From: Armatimonadota bacterium
GTDB lineage: Bacteria > Sysuimicrobiota > Sysuimicrobiia > Sysuimicrobiales > JACQTN01
DNA length: 7,679 bases
Direction: 5' to 3'
Assembly (NCBI GenBank): GCA_016210785.1
Contig: JACQTN010000043.1
Location: 1 to 7,679 of the forward strand
Below the pieces are notes generated by a model, which saw only the letters and a list, made by a program, of their open reading frames with translations, made no database searches and was not told where the DNA came from. Positions 5,725 through 7,679 of the stretch are shown here, in pieces (positions within the stretch are counted from its first letter, which is position 1; each line of letters opens with the position of its first letter). A program made the translations under genes and the position numbers.

Positions 5725-7489
5725 CCGCGAGGTCATCGACGCCAGCCGCCGCAGCCGCTTCGATCCCGTTCAACTGGAGGTCCTGTGGAGCCGGCTCATC
5801 TCCATCGTGGAGGAGGCGGAGACGACGCTCGTCCGCACCTCTTTCTCGCCCACGGTGGGCGAGGCCGCCGACCACGCCGCGGCGCTGCTCGACGTGAAGG
5901 GCCAGATCTTGGCGCAGACGCCCCACGGCCTGCCGGCGTTCATCGCGATCCTGGGCCGCACGACGCGCACGATGCTGGAGTACTTTCCGCCGGAGACGCT
6001 GCGGCCGGGCGATGTGCTGATCACCAACGACCCATGGATCTGCGCAGGGCATCTGCCCGACATCAACCTGCTGCGTCCCATCTTCTTCAAGGGGAAGCTG
6101 GTGGCGTTCGCCGCCAACACCGCGCACCTCAACGACGTGGGCGGCCGCGGTTCCGCGGAGTCGGTCGACATCTTCGAGGAGGGACTGCGCATCCCGCCCA
6201 GCAAGCTCTTCCGCGCCGGCGAGCCCAACGAAGACCTCTTCAACATCATCCGGGCCAACAGCCGCACGCCGAAACTCATCATCGGCGACATCAACGCACA
6301 GCTCGCCGCCAACGTCATCGCGGAGAAGCGGCTGGTGGAGATGATGGAGGAGTACGCCTTCGACGACCTGCAGCCGCTGTCGGACGAGATCCAGGAGCGC
6401 ACCGAGCGGGCGATGCGCGCCGTCATCGAGCCTCTGCCGGACGGGGACTACCACGGCGAGGTCATCTCTGACGGCTACGACGAGCCGCTGGCGATCCGCG
6501 TGACGGTCCGCATCCGTGGCTCCGATGCGATGGTGGACTACGAGGGGACGTCCGCGCAGGTGCCGCGGGCGATCAACTGCCCGTTCAACCTGACCTACGC
6601 GGAGACGATGTTCCCGTTCCGCTGCATCGCCCCGCACATTCCCATGGCGGAGGGCGCGCTGCGGCCCATCCAGGTGGTGGCCCCTGACGGGACCATCGTG
6701 AACCCGCGTTTCCCGGCCGCCGTGCTGCGGCGCACCATCGTCATCCACAACGCGCAGGCGGCGATCTTCCAGGCGCTGTCGGCGCTGGTCCCCGACCACC
6801 TGCCGCCTGACCGCGTCACCGCGCACTCGGGATGCATCTACGCCTTCTGGCTGCGCGGGAGGTGGGAGGGTGTCCCGGCCGCGTACAAGCGGGGTTTCGT
6901 CCCCGTGGAGGAGGGCTATCACCAGATCTACCTGTTCAACGGCGGGCAAGGGGCGCACGCGAGCCAGGACGGCCACGGCACTCTGTCGATGCCCGACAAC
7001 TGTTCCAACGTGCCGGTGGAGGTGTGCGAGTACCGGCTGCCGCTGCTGTTCGAGCGGAAGGAGATCATCCGCGACTCGGGCGGCCCCGGGCGCTTTCGTG
7101 GGGGATGCGGCCAGCGGATCGTCGTGCGGTCGCTGGCGGACTGGCCGATCATGTGCCTGCCGGGGAGCGTGGACCGCATCCAGCACCCGCCCATCGGCCT
7201 GCTGGGCGGGTATCCTGGGCGGGCTGGCCGGCTGACCTACAACGACACGCTGCCCATGCACCCGCGGGCGGCGACGATATTGCAGCCGGGCGACCGGTTT
7301 TGCATGGAGGCGCCGGGCGGCGGCGGGGTGTACCCGCCGGAGGAGCGCGATCCGGAAACGGTGGCGCGGGACGTGGCGGACGGGCTGGTGTCGCGGGAGC
7401 AGGCGTGGGAGGTGTACCGGGTGGAGCTCACTCCCGAGGGCACGATGGACGCGGCGGCGACCGCTCGCCTGCGCGCCGGCGGTCGCTGA
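5717..7489 (+). CDS. hyuB: Hydantoinase/oxoprolinase family protein, HyuB subunit
   Basis: Cytosolic partner of HyuA; 590 residues, normal for the family. GTG 5717 overlaps the hyuA end by 8 nt and yields FDPVQLEVLWSRL near the N-terminus, the family's usual opening. Visible motifs: TNDPWICAGHLPDI (103-116), AHLNDVGG (136-143), NCPFNLTYAET, FNGGQGAHASQDG (from 407), GGPGRFRGGCG (455-465) and a C-terminal ERDPETVARDV. D52, H112, D115 and H137 match, in spacing, the metal ligands I recall for the caprolactamase B subunit, so a bound divalent metal is likely. Two usually conserved Gly-containing spots differ: GGGGVYPP at 534-541, where relatives have GGGGYG followed by DP or PP, and YRV where YGV is usual near the end. 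I infer an active enzyme, with substrate unassigned between hydantoins, lactams, oxoproline-like compounds and carboxylase substrates. HyuA adjacency is the strongest support for the call. Confidence 0.94.
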   Translation: MLSREVIDASRRSRFDPVQLEVLWSRLISIVEEAETTLVRTSFSPTVGEAADHAAALLDVKGQILAQTPHGLPAFIAILGRTTRTMLEYFPPETLRPGDVLITNDPWICAGHLPDINLLRPIFFKGKLVAFAANTAHLNDVGGRGSAESVDIFEEGLRIPPSKLFRAGEPNEDLFNIIRANSRTPKLIIGDINAQLAANVIAEKRLVEMMEEYAFDDLQPLSDEIQERTERAMRAVIEPLPDGDYHGEVISDGYDEPLAIRVTVRIRGSDAMVDYEGTSAQVPRAINCPFNLTYAETMFPFRCIAPHIPMAEGALRPIQVVAPDGTIVNPRFPAAVLRRTIVIHNAQAAIFQALSALVPDHLPPDRVTAHSGCIYAFWLRGRWEGVPAAYKRGFVPVEEGYHQIYLFNGGQGAHASQDGHGTLSMPDNCSNVPVEVCEYRLPLLFERKEIIRDSGGPGRFRGGCGQRIVVRSLADWPIMCLPGSVDRIQHPPIGLLGGYPGRAGRLTYNDTLPMHPRAATILQPGDRFCMEAPGGGGVYPPEERDPETVARDVADGLVSREQAWEVYRVELTPEGTMDAAATARLRAGGR

Positions 7490-7591
7490 GGACGCCCGCC
7501 TACTTCTGCATCTAGAACTCCATTTTTGTCGGGTCGGTCACCCGCCGCGAAGCGTCCAGGATCTCCATTGAGGGTTTTCCCTGCTTGACTC

Positions 7592-7620
7592 TTGTGTTTG
7601 TTGCGGATCTGTGAGATACT
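7592..7620 (+). promoter_or_regulatory. Candidate sigma70-type promoter for a gene beyond the right edge
   Basis: TTGTGT (7592-7597), a 17-nt spacer and GATACT (7615-7620), with a TG at 7612-7613 in the extended -10 position. It lies in a tail clearly less GC-rich than the genes before it, as expected of a promoter region. Transcription would start near 7627. AAAGGTGG at 7666-7673 could be the ribosome-binding site of a gene starting just past base 7679. Alternatively, ATG 7637 opens a frame to the window end (14 codons), with only a weak AGGCGAG upstream. TTGACT at 7585-7590 looks like a better -35 but is 24 nt from GATACT, too far. Confidence 0.4.
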
Positions 7621-7679
7621 AGGCGAGCATCGCAGAATGAGTCCCGTCTGTGGTAGCCCAGCGTTAAAGGTGGGAATAG

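Noticed and set aside
5705..7261. A 518-codon open frame on the minus strand opposite hyuB, and others opposite the binding protein and hyuA
   Set aside because: These are antisense shadows of GC-rich genes: Arg/His/Gln/Val-rich translations without family motifs, while the + strand carries complete conserved proteins.
7523..7544. T-run plus small CGGGT/ACCCG stem as a terminator for hyuB
   Set aside because: The T-run precedes the stem on the + strand, and the stem is only 5 bp, so it does not have the order or strength of an intrinsic terminator.
7585..7590. TTGACT as the -35 box of the right-edge promoter
   Set aside because: Its distance to the best -10 (GATACT at 7615) is 24 nt, and nothing like a -10 lies at 16-18 nt.
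7637..7679. Partial coding sequence from ATG 7637 to the window end
   Set aside because: Only 14 codons are visible, with a weak upstream site and no recognisable residues. A start just beyond the edge after AAAGGTGG is at least as likely.

Overview
The window is a dense, strongly GC-rich stretch of bacterial DNA with G/C-dominated third codon positions. All recognisable genes are on the + strand and form one apparent transcription unit. Nothing fixes the host taxonomically. The composition and the pairing of a peptide-type ABC importer with HyuA/HyuB would suit many high-GC soil or aquatic bacteria, including uncultured phyla, and I do not name one.

Layout: (1) 1-1311, the C-terminal part of a family 5 (peptide/nickel-type) extracellular solute-binding protein whose start and signal peptide lie outside the window. 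(2) 1312-1574, a 263-nt gap with no credible gene but several GC-rich hairpins, including a perfect 12-bp stem. (3) 1575-2495 and 2492-3460, DppB-type and DppC-type permeases overlapping by 4 nt (GTGA). (4) 3475-5724 and 5717-7489, HyuA and HyuB of the hydantoinase/oxoprolinase superfamily, overlapping by 8 nt. (5) 7490-7679, a non-coding, visibly less GC-rich tail with a candidate promoter for a gene beyond the right edge.

How the genes may work together: the binding protein would capture an external ligand, the DppB/DppC pair would form the membrane channel, and HyuA (ATP-binding, ASKHA fold) with HyuB (metal-binding partner) would perform an ATP-dependent hydrolysis or carboxylation of the imported compound, possibly a cyclic amide or lactam. 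The transporter ATPases (DppD/DppF type) are not here and must be encoded elsewhere. The substrate cannot be read from the sequence.

The least ordinary signals are two insert-like elements in coding sequence. One is a perfect 19-bp inverted repeat (2496-2514 / 2550-2568) that starts one base after the dppC-type start codon and is read in frame as an extra N-terminal segment. The other is an array of five 21-bp units (5344-5448) encoding AEKAGGG-like heptads in a C-terminal linker of HyuA. I see no phage, transposase, CRISPR, tRNA or rRNA, and no clear evidence of an entirely new system.
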